Shown: piece by piece, positions 44,660-55,949 of the stretch | Position numbering within the stretch: position 1 is the stretch's first letter | Layout of the letters: every line of letters starts with the position of its first letter | Notes under the pieces: model-generated | Databases searched by the model: none | Seen by the model: only the letters and a program-made list of their open reading frames with translations | What the model was told of the DNA's origin: nothing | Source of the DNA: Cavia porcellus | Taxonomy: Eukaryota > Chordata > Mammalia > Rodentia > Caviidae | Direction: 5' to 3' | Length of the DNA stretch: 64,000 bases | NCBI RefSeq assembly: GCF_034190915.1 | Contig: NW_026947503.1 | Coordinates: forward strand, 25,626,532-25,690,531 | Translations under genes and position numbers: made by a program

Positions 44660-45440
44660 TGAAATGCTCTGTAACTGTTTTAATATTCAGTGTGATACTA
44701 TCCAGACTGAGATTACCCTGAAGACTGGTACGCTTGGGAGAGAATGTAGGTGGATTTGATTTGAATTGAGTCCATTTGTATTACTAATTAGTATGTTTAT
44801 TTACTTTTTTCAATGTAAAATTGCATATTTATTTGATTAAATCATATTTATTATAAAATTGAAATCAAACATGGCATCATTTTTTCAGAAGCACACAGTA
44901 CATATGTTAAACATATATGTTTATACAGCAACTTGAAACCTTATACACGCACATGCATGCAACTGAAAACTTTAGCAGTTCCTTGTAGCTAAGCTGATTA
45001 AGGATAACTTCTAAAAACACTTGACCAAAAAATCCTTGAATTAAGAAATCAGTGATGAATTATTTTTAATGGTGGTAAATTTTTTGCCTATTTGTTGTGC
45101 TGAATAATTTTTACTTCCAATTCATACATGCATGATCAATGATAAAATGCCCTATGGAACTAGTGTGGTTACAAGGTGTACCACTACAGCATCCTTACAG
45201 GAAGGCTCAATGATTATATACCATAAGCATTTGGAATGGTGTCTTTTTCCAGTTACACAGCTTTGATCTACTCAAAGAAACACCTCCAATTCAATATGGC
45301 ATCTCTTTTACTAAGGGGCATTTCCCCTCTACTATAGTGGCAGTTTATTTCACATCCCTAACGCACATATGATTTATCCAATTTGAGAGCATTTGAAGTT
45401 GACCTTTGTTTTGCTGCTGTCTCTTGCAGTCTTTCATTTT
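44660..45440. other. Non-coding, AT-rich, no feature recognised
   Basis: Nothing identified. Confidence 0.4.
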
Positions 45441-45443
45441 AGT

Positions 45444-45635
45444 CTGGGGACCAGCACACTTTTTCTGTAAAGGGCCAAAGAATAAAGATTTGAGCCTTTG
45501 AGGCCATATAGTTTATTATAAATACTGTATTTTGCTCTGTTACTATCATGCTAAAGCAGACAATACCTAGATGAGTAAGAGTATGTCCCATTAAAGATTT
45601 AAGAAAACATGCAGTAGACCACATACAGACGAGAT
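45444..45635 (+). mobile_element. hAT-Charlie-type MITE
   Basis: The start CTGGGGACCAGCACACTTTT, then TTCTGTAAAGGGCCAAAGAA and GAGGCCATATAGTTTATTAT matches a widespread mammalian hAT MITE. The 3' end is decayed. Confidence 0.75.
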
Positions 45636-45639
45636 TGCC

Positions 45640-46245
45640 CGCTCCATGACAGCACTATACCAAGTGCTGGAGTTATTTTTATAAACAAGAAAGGTGGGTC
45701 TTTACCTTCAGTACCTTCAATCCCTTATCAGAAAACTTGTTCTGTTTCATGTGCGTGTTAAAAATCTTGGGCAATAAGTAGTGATGGTTTTGAAGGAGTC
45801 AAAAATCCTAAAAAGCTCCAAATGGTAGGACTTCTGAACCTCTTTTTCCCCTCCTCATTGTCCTCAAGTGTTTATCCTTGATCCGATAAATGCTGGAATC
45901 TGTTACTCTGCAGTTGGTGTGAACTGTTGAGGATGTGGCAGAGCACTCTGGTAGCATCCAACTCTCCGAGTCCCAAGGAAAATACTGGAGGTTTATTTGC
46001 TTTTTCTCTGGTCTTTGAATGCCAACTGTGTGGTACTGGGGTTCACAGACTGTGTTCCTGTAGAGTTTGTGGCCTAGTGTGACAGGCACATAATAAGTAA
46101 GTAAAAGCAAGTGGGTATTTATGAGTTGTGTAAGCGCTAGGAAGCAGACAGAAATGTCAGTGGTCAGGAGGCCAGTGGCAGCAGAGGCAGGCAGATACCT
46201 GCTCAATGCCATCAGTGGAAGGGGACATTAAAGTTGAAACTGTAG
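45640..46245. other. Non-coding; possible L2-like text at 46020-46150
   Basis: The minus-strand ORF 45808-46212 (134 residues) spans this and has no domain. GTGGCCTAGTGTGACAGGCA is L2-like. Confidence 0.4.
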
Positions 46246-46247
46246 AG

Positions 46248-46318
46248 CTGGAGGTGTAGCTCAGTACTAGATCACTTCCCTAGCATGTGTGCAGTTCTGG
46301 GTTCAATCCTGAGATGGA
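46248..46318 (+). mobile_element. ID-like SINE (older subfamily)
   Basis: AGCTGGAGGTGTAGCTCAGT, then CCCTAGCATGTGTGCAGT and GGGTTCAATCC. A purine-rich tract follows to about 46400. Confidence 0.85.
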
Positions 46319-46564
46319 AAGAGGGGGTGGGGTGGGGGAAGAGACACCGACAGTCAGATATGTGGACAGACAGACAGACACAAAGAGACAGAAATAAAAA
46401 TACAAAGATGCCTTGAGGTAGGAAAGACCAGTTTGCTTGAGAAACTGAGAGCAACGTATGGAGCTGAGGAGAAATGACATAGGAGGAAGTTGGAGGAGTA
46501 TACAGGAAGGTTTTGAGGGAAAGTATATGAGTTTAGTCTAAAGTACCATCTGAAACAAAAGTAT

Positions 46565-46965
46565 ATTAGTCTCCTCACACTGCCATACAAAATACCATGG
46601 ACCAGGTGGTTAAATAATAGAAGTTTGTTTTCCCATGGTTCTGGAGACTGGAAATTCTAGAACAAGATGCCAGCAGGGCTGGTTTCTGGTGAGGCCAGTT
46701 TCTTGGCCTACCTTAGGTAGCACATAGCTCCCTTAGTGCTGTGTTCTCATGTGGCCTTTTTTTCTACATGCGGGTGGGGGGAGAAAGAGATTTTTGGAGT
46801 CTCTTCTTCTTAGAAGGGCATTAGCCTCATTGGATTAGGGCCCTGCTTCGCTGGCCTTATTTAACCTTAAATGCCTCCTAAAAACAGTCATACTGCAGGG
46901 TTAGGATTTGAACATGTGGACCATGGGAAGCAGGCCACAGGTCAATCTATATCACATAAGAGAGT
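46565..46965 (-). mobile_element. ERVL-MaLR LTR
   Basis: TATATTAGTCTCCTCACACT, then CATGGTTCTGGAGACTGGAA, then GGCATTAGCCTCATTGGATT is a reversed MaLR LTR. Confidence 0.8.
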
Positions 46966-47400
46966 CGATGTGTTTAATCTGTCACACATATGAAGCAGGA
47001 GAACAGCACGGCTCTGGTGACTGTGGAAGCTGATTATGGCGGAGACTTCTTGCAGCATTTTTGGGAGAGAAATGATTGTCACTTGAGGTTAAATTGTTGG
47101 CCAGGATGATAAGGAGGAAAGGATGGATTGGAGGCATTCCTGGGGCAGACATGACTGGCCTTGCTGCATCTTCTACCTGTAGCCCTCAGTAACTTGGATG
47201 CCCCTTTGTGGCTCAGTTTTGAGGTGTGGTACTTTGTGCCTTGAAGGTGCTTAGTGGATGCTGAGTAAATGCATACCAGGCTGCAGCGTGCTGGAGCAGT
47301 CTCCTTACTGTCTAGAACCTGCTTTATGGATCTAGACAGACTCCTTATGTAATTTAGAGCTTCGAAGAAATTATTCTTCTTAGTTTTCCTTTGGTAGTCT
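46966..47400. other. Non-coding, no feature recognised
   Basis: Nothing identified. Confidence 0.4.
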
Positions 47401-47465
47401 AAAACAACACAGCTAAGTTATTGGCATGTATGTCTGTATTATACACACACATGTGCACACAACAG

Positions 47466-47466
<1 letters not shown>

Positions 47467-47510
<44 letters not shown>

Positions 47511-47518
47511 ACACACAC
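47467..47518. repeat. (AC)n microsatellite
   Basis: About 26 AC units with one T interruption near 47505. Confidence 0.98.
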
Positions 47519-47789
47519 TGCTTACTACTTTGGCCTGCACAGACTTGCCTGGGTGTAGGGTGGTTGGCTATTCTAGGTCTTGCTTACTTTGGATCACATT
47601 CATGTGGGTTGTCGAGTCCTTTCTTTCATATTTCTCCATCCTTTCCTCAAGCCTTAAAGAACTGTGTATTGTCCTAATTTGGGAACTCTGCATCTGAACA
47701 CTTGGCAGCGTGGTAGCAATGATGAAACTGGTTCTTTACCACATGTTAATATAGATACACTGTATGCCACTGAACTTCACCTTTAAAGA
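47519..47789. other. Non-coding, no feature recognised
   Basis: Nothing identified. Confidence 0.4.
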
Positions 47790-47799
47790 TGGTTGTCAT

Positions 47800-48176
47800 A
47801 TAGGCTTTTACCTGCCTAGAACCTCTCCTAAAGAGTTTACAAGAATTGATTTTACTTCGTGTGATGGTATGAACAGCTACTTTGAAGAAAATGACACATT
47901 ATGGTAGCCATTGCTGATTTCCTATCATCTTTTTGTGAAGTCCAGTAATGCTTTGATTCTTTTGTTTTGATTGATTTTATATCATTTTGTCCTGTTTGAA
48001 TTCATTGTGTGTGAAGATGTGGATAACTATTTAGGGGAAAACAGGAGACACTGTGTGGTAGCCACTCTTGATTTCCTGTTGTCTTGTTTTGAAATCCTGT
48101 GTTGTTTGCATTGCTTTGTTCTGATCTATTTGTTCTGTTTTGCTTTGATATATTCTCTTTAAAATTTAAAAAAAGG
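47800..48176 (+). mobile_element. 5'-truncated L1 3' end, about 377 bp, one monomer short
   Basis: Carries GTATGAACAGCTACTTTGAA, then a direct pass into GTGGATAACTATTTAGGGG, so one unit of the repeating 3' UTR block is missing compared with 31034-31480. It is flanked by TGGTTGTCAT at 47790-47799 and 48177-48186. Confidence 0.9.
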
Positions 48177-48180
48177 TGGT

Positions 48181-48548
48181 TGTCATGGCTTGGGTATGTG
48201 TCTCAGAATTTATGTGTTCTAAATTTAACCTGAAGTCACATGCTAATGGTATTTGGAAGGTGGATAGTTTGAAAGTAATTAGAATTAAATGAGGTCCCAA
48301 GGGCCCTAGAAATCCATTAGTGGCTTTCTAAAAAGAGAGACCCAAGCTGCCATGGTTGCTCAGTCTCGCCATGCCCTCTGCATACTGTGATGTAGGAGAA
48401 AGGACCCTTACCAGCTGTCGGAGCAGCTGATACAGTGTTCTTAAACCTCCCAATCTCTAGCACTATGAGCTAAATAAACCTCTATGCTTCATTAATCTAC
48501 TAATCTCAGGTACTCTGACATACACAGCAACGGAAAATAGTCTAAGCA
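48181..48548 (+). mobile_element. ERVL-MaLR LTR
   Basis: Starts TGTCATGGCTTGGGTATG, contains CTAGAAATCCATTAGTGGCT, AGCTAAATAAACCTCT and TAATCTCAGGTACTCTGAC. The L1 at 47800 landed at its left end, so the L1 is younger. Confidence 0.82.
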
Positions 48549-48634
48549 ATGGTTAAAAGGTAATATATTATTCCCTTTTTTTTCTACATTGAGCTTTCAG
48601 ACTTTCAATGTTTTATACTCTGCCATAATAGAGA

Positions 48635-48745
48635 TCTTAGACTGCCACTCACCAATTTTCACCTTAAGCTTGGTATCTGTGAAATGGGATAATAATGCAA
48701 ATGTTTTGCCTTTAAGAGTTTGGAAACTTTTAAGTGAATATATTA
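48635..48745 (+). repeat. MIR SINE fragment
   Basis: ATCTGTGAAATGGGATAATA is the MIR 3' phrase. Confidence 0.65.
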
Positions 48746-50840
48746 CATATAGATATTAGCTAAAGCATAACTGCCTCTACAGTATATTACCAAACAAAAT
48801 AAGGCTAATTTGCATTAAATCTCAGGAAATAGTAATTTATAAATCTACAGAAAATCTGAAAAGAGGGAAAGTGTTTTACTGTATAGCTAAAATAAAATTA
48901 AAGTCAACTAAAAGTAGATGCATCTATTGGCCATTTGCATTTGCACCAAAAAAAAAAGGGGGAAGATGAATAGAATTATGCTCAGAGAACAAAAGCTTTT
49001 ATGTCTCTGTTTAACCTACATACATTCATTAGGTATACCCATATTAAGGGAATAATCTAATATTTTTCTTGATGAGGGACAGATACATTTTAGAAGTAAT
49101 TTTAGAGATGGAAAAACTTGACACAGACCACTACTTATATTTCCTAAGGCAAATAATACTTTTTGAATTATGAGAATAATAACTAACAACAATAATCACT
49201 AATGTTTATCAAAGACTCACTGTAGCTGTCAAGTGACCTGAGCATTTTGTGTGGATCATTTTAAAAGTATGCTCATCTGATGAAATTTTGTGTGAATAAC
49301 TGGGACTATTCTCTACATGTTTATCTATAATTCACTTTCAGGTTAATACATTTGGACTTTTGCATCATCACTAAATACTTTATCATGCGTAATCTAAATT
49401 AGTGTATACTATCCTCTATAGGAGGACACACAGTTTCCTTATACAATTCACAAGTATTAGACACAGATTGCTTCTGGCTTTTACTGTTTTAACTAATCTC
49501 CTTATAAATACTTTAAAAATAATCTCCTTATAAATACTTTAAAATTTCCTAAATGTTCACTTGTGGATGCACAAATTATTTTGATGTCCAAGATGCTAAA
49601 TTTAGTGTAAAAGCTACAATTGGCTAAAACAGTTTTACTCAGGGCAGTTACACTCAATTAAAATGTGTAATAAGCTATAACATTAAAATAGAGCGTAGTA
49701 ATATAATTATTATAATTTAGATATATTAAGTTAAAACATTTCAAATTTTAAAACATATTATAGAAGATCTCTCCTTGGAATGCAGTTTTTGCTGCAATTT
49801 TTTTAAACAAGATAAAAATGACAGAATTTTTTTTTAAAACAAAACAACACTAGTGAACATATTTCATAGTGTTATTGTGAAAGTAGTTTTTCAGATTACA
49901 AGATTTAGGCATAAAAATGATCAAACAATCAGACAATGAAAACACAAACTGATCTTTCTGATGAGCTAACAGAGATTAGTGGTATAATTATCTGTTTGCA
50001 TATTTACATGCACACACATATATATGTACACATTTGTGTGGATATAGTCTTTTCTCTTCTTTTTTCCTTTCCCATTCCAGGTATCCTTTCCTTTTGATTT
50101 CTGCAAATTTTTAATAATTATAGTGAAGTCATTGACATGCTGCAGTTTGGGTTTTCTTCTCTGTAGAGAACAACTGATAACTTCAGCAGGATGATGTGGG
50201 ACGTATCAAGGGGCCACCATCCATGGTGATTTCACTGTGCAGTGAGGTGTGCCATTATCACTGTAGATGTGAGCTGCTGTTGGTAACAATACTGAATACA
50301 TGGTAGTGTGGTGCTTATGTAAATAATGCCAGGCTATATGTCTCCACTCAAGTAATCTGCGGTATTTGTGTAAATATTTTCTTAATATAAATAGAACAAA
50401 GGACGTCCTTGTTACCTGTGTAAGGTCACTTTGTGCAGCAGTAGACACACAAATTCTGGGTAAGGAGACTAGGCAGTGGTAGTTAAGGAGTTGGGAAAAG
50501 GAGCATGTTCTCTAAAAGTCATCAGAAACGCTTGAGGCTTTATGGTTGTGTTTAAAATGTGTCATAGAATTGAGGGTATTAGTGTTAGCAGAATCCAGAA
50601 CTTCTGAGGGAGTTCTCATCCATAGTAAGAAACTCAACACCCTGAATACTACATTGCTAGTAAATGTGGGTGCCCATTTTGTAAAACTTACCAAACAGTA
50701 CCTACTCTTACTATCTGGACCATATTTCGTTATTTTTTTTCTATTTAATTTTAATATCGGTTATGACCCACTACATTTATTTCACTGGGTAGAAACCCAC
50801 AATTTGCCTTAACTTTGTGTAATGTCTTTAAAAGGTAGGG
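48746..50840. other. Non-coding, AT-rich, no feature recognised
   Basis: About 2 kb of AT-rich sequence. A CTCCTTATAAATACTTTAAAA block is duplicated near 49498 and 49524. Confidence 0.45.
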
Positions 50841-50844
50841 AGTG

Positions 50845-50908
50845 TGGCTTGGGGTGTGGCTCAGTGGTACAGCAAGTGCTTAGCATGTGTGAGGCCCAGC
50901 TAGACATG
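50845..50908 (+). mobile_element. ID-like SINE (older subfamily)
   Basis: TTGGGGTGTGGCTCAGTGGT, then GCAAGTGCTTAGCATGTGTG and AGGCCCAG. The 3' end passes into a CA repeat. Confidence 0.8.
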
Positions 50909-50914
50909 CACATA

Positions 50915-50915
<1 letters not shown>

Positions 50916-50961
<46 letters not shown>

Positions 50962-50975
50962 TTATATATATATAA
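50916..50975. repeat. (CA)n-(TA)n microsatellite
   Basis: About 17 CA units followed by about 12 TA units. It lies about 200 bp upstream of the ATP8B1 exon and probably grew from the ID tail. Confidence 0.97.
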
Positions 50976-51139
50976 TTACATAAGAATTTAATCAATAGTG
51001 AATATTTGAGTTTTTTTGCATATTAAGTTGAATTTTTGGGTCATCATTTAGAAATATTTACATGTTAGTGCGGTAGTGCTCTGTTAAAGGGTGTTGCAAT
51101 AAGATGCGGGTGAGATTCAACCAAAAGCTGGGCAAGCAT

Positions 51140-51175
51140 CAGCATTCTCTCTGATTTCCCTTTCTTTTCAACCAG
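51140..51175 (+). promoter_or_regulatory. ATP8B1: 3' splice site (polypyrimidine tract and AG) of the ATP8B1 coding exon
   Basis: A pyrimidine-rich run from TCTCTCTGATTTCCC to TTTTCAACCAG ends with AG at 51174-51175. It fits the human-like acceptor consensus and sits 21 bases before the ATG. Confidence 0.9.
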
Positions 51176-51196
51176 GTAGTTCCATTTGCCAGCAGA
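51176..51196 (+). other. ATP8B1: 5' UTR portion of the ATP8B1 exon
   Basis: Twenty-one bases between the splice acceptor and the ATG. A second in-exon AG just before the ATG (CAGCAG) could act as an alternative acceptor without changing the protein. Confidence 0.85.
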
Positions 51197-51377
51197 ATGA
51201 ATACAGAAAGGGACTCAGAAACAACATTTGAGGAAGATTCTCAGCCAAACGATGAAGTGGTTCCCTACAGTGATGATGAAACCGAGGATGAACTTGAAGA
51301 CCAAGAGCCTGCTGTTGAGCCAGAACAGAATCGCGTCAACAGAGAAGTGGAAGAAAACCGGGATACAATCAAAAAAG
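51197..51377 (+). CDS. ATP8B1: ATP8B1 first coding exon (phospholipid-transporting ATPase IC, N-terminus)
   Basis: The ATG opens 60 complete codons plus one base. The protein starts [20 protein letters not shown] and continues through [16 protein letters not shown] to [12 protein letters not shown]. This is the acidic cytosolic N-terminal tail of ATP8B1 (FIC1), recalled in human as [20 protein letters not shown], so identity is high at the start and lower near the exon end. ATP8B1 is a P4-ATPase that, with TMEM30A/CDC50, flips phospholipids to the cytosolic leaflet, notably at the liver canalicular membrane. Human loss causes PFIC1. Only the tail is encoded here: no membrane segments, phosphorylation site or actuator domain. 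The exon ends at AAG/GTAACC after codon 60 plus one base (phase 1); the next codon would start with that G, fitting the human glutamate at 61. The frame stays open into the intron by chance to 51550. Confidence 0.94.
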
Positions 51378-51383
51378 GTAACC
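51375..51383 (+). promoter_or_regulatory. ATP8B1: 5' splice site of the ATP8B1 coding exon
   Basis: AAG/GTAACC, with GT at 51378-51379, is a good donor. It is directly preceded by six A residues in the exon (51371-51376). Confidence 0.9.
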
Positions 51384-51816
51384 GTCGGTGGGCCTGCTCC
51401 CTGGGAACTGTGCTCTTAGATAGCGTGTGCATTGTGCTGACATGTGCCCAGGGTGACTGCTCCATTTCATGTGGTCTAAGAGGGTATCTTCTTCCTCTGA
51501 CTGACTCCCATACTCAAGGTCCTCAGCATCACAGGACTGGGAGACCATAGCTGACAAGTTCTGTAGAGAAAATAGAACATCTTAGGTACTACGTATATTT
51601 TTAAAATTGAGTTGTATAGGAAAAGATTATCTTGTTATTATACATAGCAATTTATAAAAGTATACACATCAATCTTTGGATGTAAATCATTTGTATTACT
51701 AAATTGTTGGCACAAATTACATAAATAATTACATGTGTGTATAAAACTAATTGGTGCCGTTATTAGGAAATTATACCTGTGTGTTTATATATGCATGTGC
51801 ACATGCCCACATATGG

Positions 51817-51848
51817 AATTATAATTATATATATATATAATTATAATT
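51817..51848. repeat. 32-bp perfect AT-only palindrome
   Basis: Two perfectly inverted 16-base arms (AATTATAATTATATAT and its complement) without a spacer, inside intron 2. Confidence 0.95.
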
Positions 51849-51849
51849 A

Positions 51850-54420
51850 TAAATGGCCAATGGTAATTCCTTGGTGGTGCTCAAATAAGGTGAACAACTG
51901 GTTAATAAATCAACCAGTAGATGCCACTTTTTGGAATTTGTCTTTTGTTTGTCCACCAGTCCTTGGAGTGCCACTCAGTGAAGCAGATTCTTAAAAGCAT
52001 CTCAGTAGTGTGGGCCTTTTGGGGAGTGATGTTGGGCTGTTCCCCAGAGTTTTAGAGGACTGGGACCAGGACATAGCTTTGTACTTCTTGGCACCTTTGG
52101 CTTCTTCCCTTTCTAGCTCTTTGGCAGTTTAGTGGACTTGGAGTTTCCATACCTTCTGTTCAGTCATTTGTGAATCTGAAATGGCCTTGGCTCACAGGCA
52201 GGAATTTTTTAATGGGTCTCCACTTGCCACTAGCAGCCTGTCCTGTAGAGCCTGTGCTTCTTAACCACATCCTACAAGCTTCAGAGTCAGGGTCTAGATC
52301 AGGGGGCTTTTCATCTGTAGGGTAAGACAGAAAACATCTTAGACTCCATGGGCCATATGGTCCCAGGTGTAATGATTCAGCTCTGCCCATATCATGTGAA
52401 AGTGGCCACAGTCAATAGGTCACCTACAGCAGTGGAGCGTGTCTTACTTTGATTCACCACTGTTTTTCCCTTGTGGCTTTTCTGCTTCCTGCTGGCTCTC
52501 TGCCCTGGCAAATGTGTCTTTCTCTGTGACTCTACTGAAGAAGCTGAGCTTTTTCTGCGGTTTACACCCCAGATTTCAGGCTGAAATTCTTTCCTGCATA
52601 GTTCCTTGATTCAGTGGAGAGCTTCTGTTTGCCTTTCACAGAAATCTCCATGCAGCACTGCCTGCAGCTTCATCACGGTCACCTCTGGTTTCATATGCCT
52701 TCCTCAAAGTCTCTGTGTCCACTGTTTGACCTAGGCAAATTTTCTACAAGCCCCTGTTTTTCTCCAGCCCCTCTCAACTCCCTGGATTCCCCTCTGGACT
52801 TGCTGCCTGGTTAAAACTGGGCTTCTTTTGGAGCAGTTTTAATCTGAACAAAAACAGGCAGGCCATGAAACCTCACTTCTATAAGGACTTTTCTTCTTGT
52901 TCTTGTGATGAGGGTGCTCTGCTGCTCCTGTGTGGGGACAGTCTCAGGGTAAGGGAGCCTAGACATCCCAGAGGGACTCCTAATGCAGGCTACAAAACCT
53001 GGGTGGCCCTTGACTCATGTGGATTGTGTGTCCCCTGCATTCCATATCAAATAGATAGACAAATTAGTCCTGAGTGTAGATTTCAGGGTATAATTTTAAT
53101 CTGTTAAGTATTGACAGTATGAGCTTCCAGCAGCAAAGCAGAAGATACTAAAATGATGACCAGTGAGTGAAATTAAAATACAGTCACCATCAGGAACAGG
53201 AGGTGGCCTCTGCCCAGTGTGGGCCTCTGGTGACATTGGCAGACTGCATTTAAAAATGAGTAGCCTGGCAAGTTAGCAAGAGAATTCTAGCTGATTGCCC
53301 AGAGGGTGGAAAAAGCATGCTTCTTCCTCATTCCTTCTCCCATGGCACTTGTGATTCTGCTATCACAATCTCAGAATCTTGCAGTACATAGATAGCTGGT
53401 GAGTTGGCAGAGAATTGGCTCCATGGAGGGGAGGGGTGAACTTTGCAGTTGGTGCCTCACAATCACAGGTCAAGACCTGTGGTTCAGGAAGCTCGAAGAG
53501 CCTGGGGTTGGGTGCCTGCAGCACCGTCAGAGAAGCACGCTGTGGGTAGAAACCTTCACCTCTGTTTTTTTCCAACTCACCTTGTGCATTCTGGTAGTCA
53601 CTCAGTTCACAGATCGTCTTTGTGGTAGATTCCTATTTTATAATACAGGCACTGAGAGTAGTGGGCTTAATATCAGTTCTTCATAGCCTTTACCCAGGGA
53701 GGTTTGTAGTCCTCGGGGATATTAATGGTTCTCATTTTTTAAAACTCCTGTCAAGTAACTTGGCCTGTGACTCATAATAAAAATTGTCCTAACCCTTCTG
53801 TCTGCCCTTCCTAGCACACAGGGAACATTCAGTAAATGCCAGATCTCTTTGCTCCCATTTCACACATGTGCATGAGCAAGGAGGGAAAGAGAGGTACTCT
53901 CTCTCTCTCAGGCATTATCCCAGTTAAGGTTGGTGTCACTCGGGCCTTTCCTTTTTTAACTATGTGTCTTTCTTGACACTGAGCATCACCAATAATTTCT
54001 TTCGAAGTATTTGGGACACCATTAGTCACCCTGTGCAGTATCATCCCCTGAGTAAAACCAGGACCTGGGCCCATTCCAGTGTGAGCAAACTCCTTTTTTT
54101 TAGTGACATCATTGTTGGATTCTTGCATAGAAAGCTGGTTTTCTTTTTTTAAAGAAAGAACATGTGGTAGCCAGCTGAGCTTTCATGTTAAACAAGCATT
54201 TTGAGAGACCCATTGAAATGGCTCTTCTATTGAAGGATCTTTATTGTGTATTGTGAGAATCCAGCAAAGGTACAAATTTGCAGTTAGAATGTGTGTGAAG
54301 ATAAGCCCACAGCCTTCACTAAAATAACTTTACTCTTGGTTACCTTGAGCAAGGATTTATTCAAACCAGCAGAAATGTTTTCCATGCTTGTGGATAATAA
54401 GCATGTTGTCTAATAAGCAT
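51850..54420. other. Non-coding, no feature recognised
   Basis: About 2.5 kb of mixed sequence. Overlapping ORFs at 53363-53686 have no domain. A (CT)n run of about 12 bases lies at 53898. Confidence 0.4.
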
Positions 54421-54422
54421 AT

Positions 54423-54437
54423 AAGAATGCTAATTCT
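54423..54437. repeat. Target-site duplication of L1 insertion (left)
   Basis: AAGAATGCTAATTCT is repeated exactly at 54863-54877. Confidence 0.92.
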
Positions 54438-54862
54438 TTCCTATTGTCATGCTGTGAAATCCAGTAATGCTTTTATTCTTTATTTAGAGTGGTTTTAGTC
54501 TGTTTTGTATTATTTAATTTCAATATACATGAAGGTATGGACAGCTATTTTGGAAGAGAACAACAGAAATTACGGTAGACATTATAAATTTTCCTATTGT
54601 CTAGTTTTGAAGGCCTATAATGCTTTCATTATTGTGTTTTGATCAGTTTTATACTATTTTGTTTTGAATGAATTCATTGTGTAAAGATATAGACAACCAT
54701 TTAGAAGAAAACAAGAGATATTATGGTAGCCACTGTTGATCTCTTCTTGTCTTGCTTTGAAATCCTGTGTCAGTTACATTATTTTCTTCTGATCTGCCTT
54801 GTTCTGTTTTGTTTTACCCTCTTTAAGATAAAAAACTTTTTAAAATTTAAGAGAAATAAAAA
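54438..54862 (+). mobile_element. 5'-truncated L1 3' end, about 425 bp
   Basis: Contains the end of one monomer (AAATCCAGTAATGCTTTTAT), then GGTATGGACAGCTATTTTGG and GATATAGACAACCATTTAGA as two further units, then an A-rich tail. Perfect 15-bp target duplications flank it. Confidence 0.95.
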
Positions 54863-54877
54863 AAGAATGCTAATTCT
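54863..54877. repeat. Target-site duplication of L1 insertion (right)
   Basis: Exact copy of 54423-54437. Confidence 0.92.
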
Positions 54878-55430
54878 GCCAAATCATCCAGGACACAGAT
54901 TAGGCCCTCAAATCAGAAGCCTGGAATTCTCTGGAAAGCTTTTATTAGAATAAAAGGATCTAAGAAGTTTTAGCTTTAAGAAAATGGACCTTAATCAGCC
55001 AGAGAGTCTCAAAATTCTTTAACTGTGAGATAAATCGTTTTTGGCTTACTATTCCATGAACCCTGTCCCCAGACCAGCTCCTGGGTAATTCTGCACCAAC
55101 AGGAACTACTCAGAGATAAAGTCCTAGGGAAGAAGTAAGCTTCCTGGGTTGGTGCAGACTAACTCACCCTTCTGAGCATAGGGGGATGGATGAGGACAGT
55201 CTCCAGGAGTCTCACTGCAAAGGTGTGTTATCTGCTAACTCTGTCATCTTCCCATTCCTGCGGGTTTACGCATACATGTCCCATGGAACCTTGTCACTGG
55301 AATATCCTGTCTCCTGTTCTTACAGCCAGGCTTCTGGGACCCTGTTCTCCACCATCCTCCAACTCCAATGGCTTCTTACCCACTGTGGGCTGCCGGGTCA
55401 GCTCACAGATAATGCTTTTCTGAAGGTCAC
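54878..55430. other. Non-coding, no feature recognised
   Basis: Two overlapping ORFs at 55186-55461 show no family features. Confidence 0.4.
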
Positions 55431-55432
55431 TA

Positions 55433-55508
55433 TGAAGCCTGGGAGTATAGTTCAGTGCTAGAGCGCTTGTCTAGCATGCATGAGGCCCTGACTTTGATCC
55501 TCAGTATG
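55433..55508 (+). mobile_element. ID-like SINE (older subfamily)
   Basis: AGCCTGGGAGTATAGTTCAG, then GCTAGAGCGCTTGTCTAGCA and GACTTTGATCCTCAGTA. Confidence 0.85.
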
Positions 55509-55525
55509 AGGGGGAAAATATTAAT

Positions 55526-55568
55526 ATAGATATCTCTATCTATCTAGGTATCTATCTATATAGATATC
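55526..55568. repeat. (TATC)n-like tract with inverted symmetry
   Basis: ATAGATATCTCTATCTATC and TATCTATCTATATAGATATC form an imperfect tetranucleotide repeat whose ends are mutually inverted. Confidence 0.85.
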
Positions 55569-55615
55569 CCCAAGACCTCAGGTGCCAAATCTGTTGAGCT
55601 TCTTTCTTCCACTGG

Positions 55616-55714
55616 TTTTTTTTTTTTTTTTTTTTTTTGTGGTACCGGGGATCGAACTCACGGCCTCACACTTGACAGGCAGGCGCTTATGCCGCTGAGC
55701 TAAATCCCTGACCC
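55616..55714 (-). mobile_element. ID-type SINE
   Basis: A T run of 23, GGTACCGGGGATCGAACTCA, and TGCCGCTGAGCTAAATCCC. The long tail motif found in other copies is absent. Confidence 0.93.
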
Positions 55715-55948
55715 ACTGTGTCTTCTGAAGTGTCCAAGCTTTCTAACAGAGCCTCCCTCTGGAACCATCATCTTCTTCATTCTATCTCTCCTTGCTGGCT
55801 GCTCCCCACCACCACCCTTGTGCATTCCTGTTTCAAATCATACTCTCTTCCTGCCTACAGACTCTACCGTGACCAGCTCACCTTTCCCAACATGCTCTGC
55901 CAAGGACAGGGCCTGTGTGCCTATGCAAGGCTCAGAGCCTGATGCCTA
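55715..55948. other. Non-coding; possible L2-like reverse text
   Basis: TCTTCCTGCCTACAGACTC and nearby C-rich text are loosely L2-like. Confidence 0.35.
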
Positions 55949-55949
55949 A

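Larger units (their letters stand above)
1..51175 (+). other. ATP8B1: Presumed ATP8B1 intron 1 (or upstream sequence)
   Basis: Everything left of the only recognised exon is non-coding. In known mammalian ATP8B1 genes a non-coding first exon is separated from the first coding exon by a very long intron. No CpG-rich first exon or promoter is visible in these 51 kb, so the first exon probably lies beyond the left edge. The assignment as intron is inferred from gene structure; only the exon at the right boundary is seen directly. Confidence 0.65.

Noticed and set aside
45808..46212. 134-residue minus-strand ORF
   Set aside because: No recognisable family; it crosses probable L2-derived sequence.
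51378..51550. Continuation of the ATP8B1 reading frame past the donor site
   Set aside because: The sequence after GTAACC no longer resembles ATP8B1 and the donor is good; the open frame is chance read-through into the intron.
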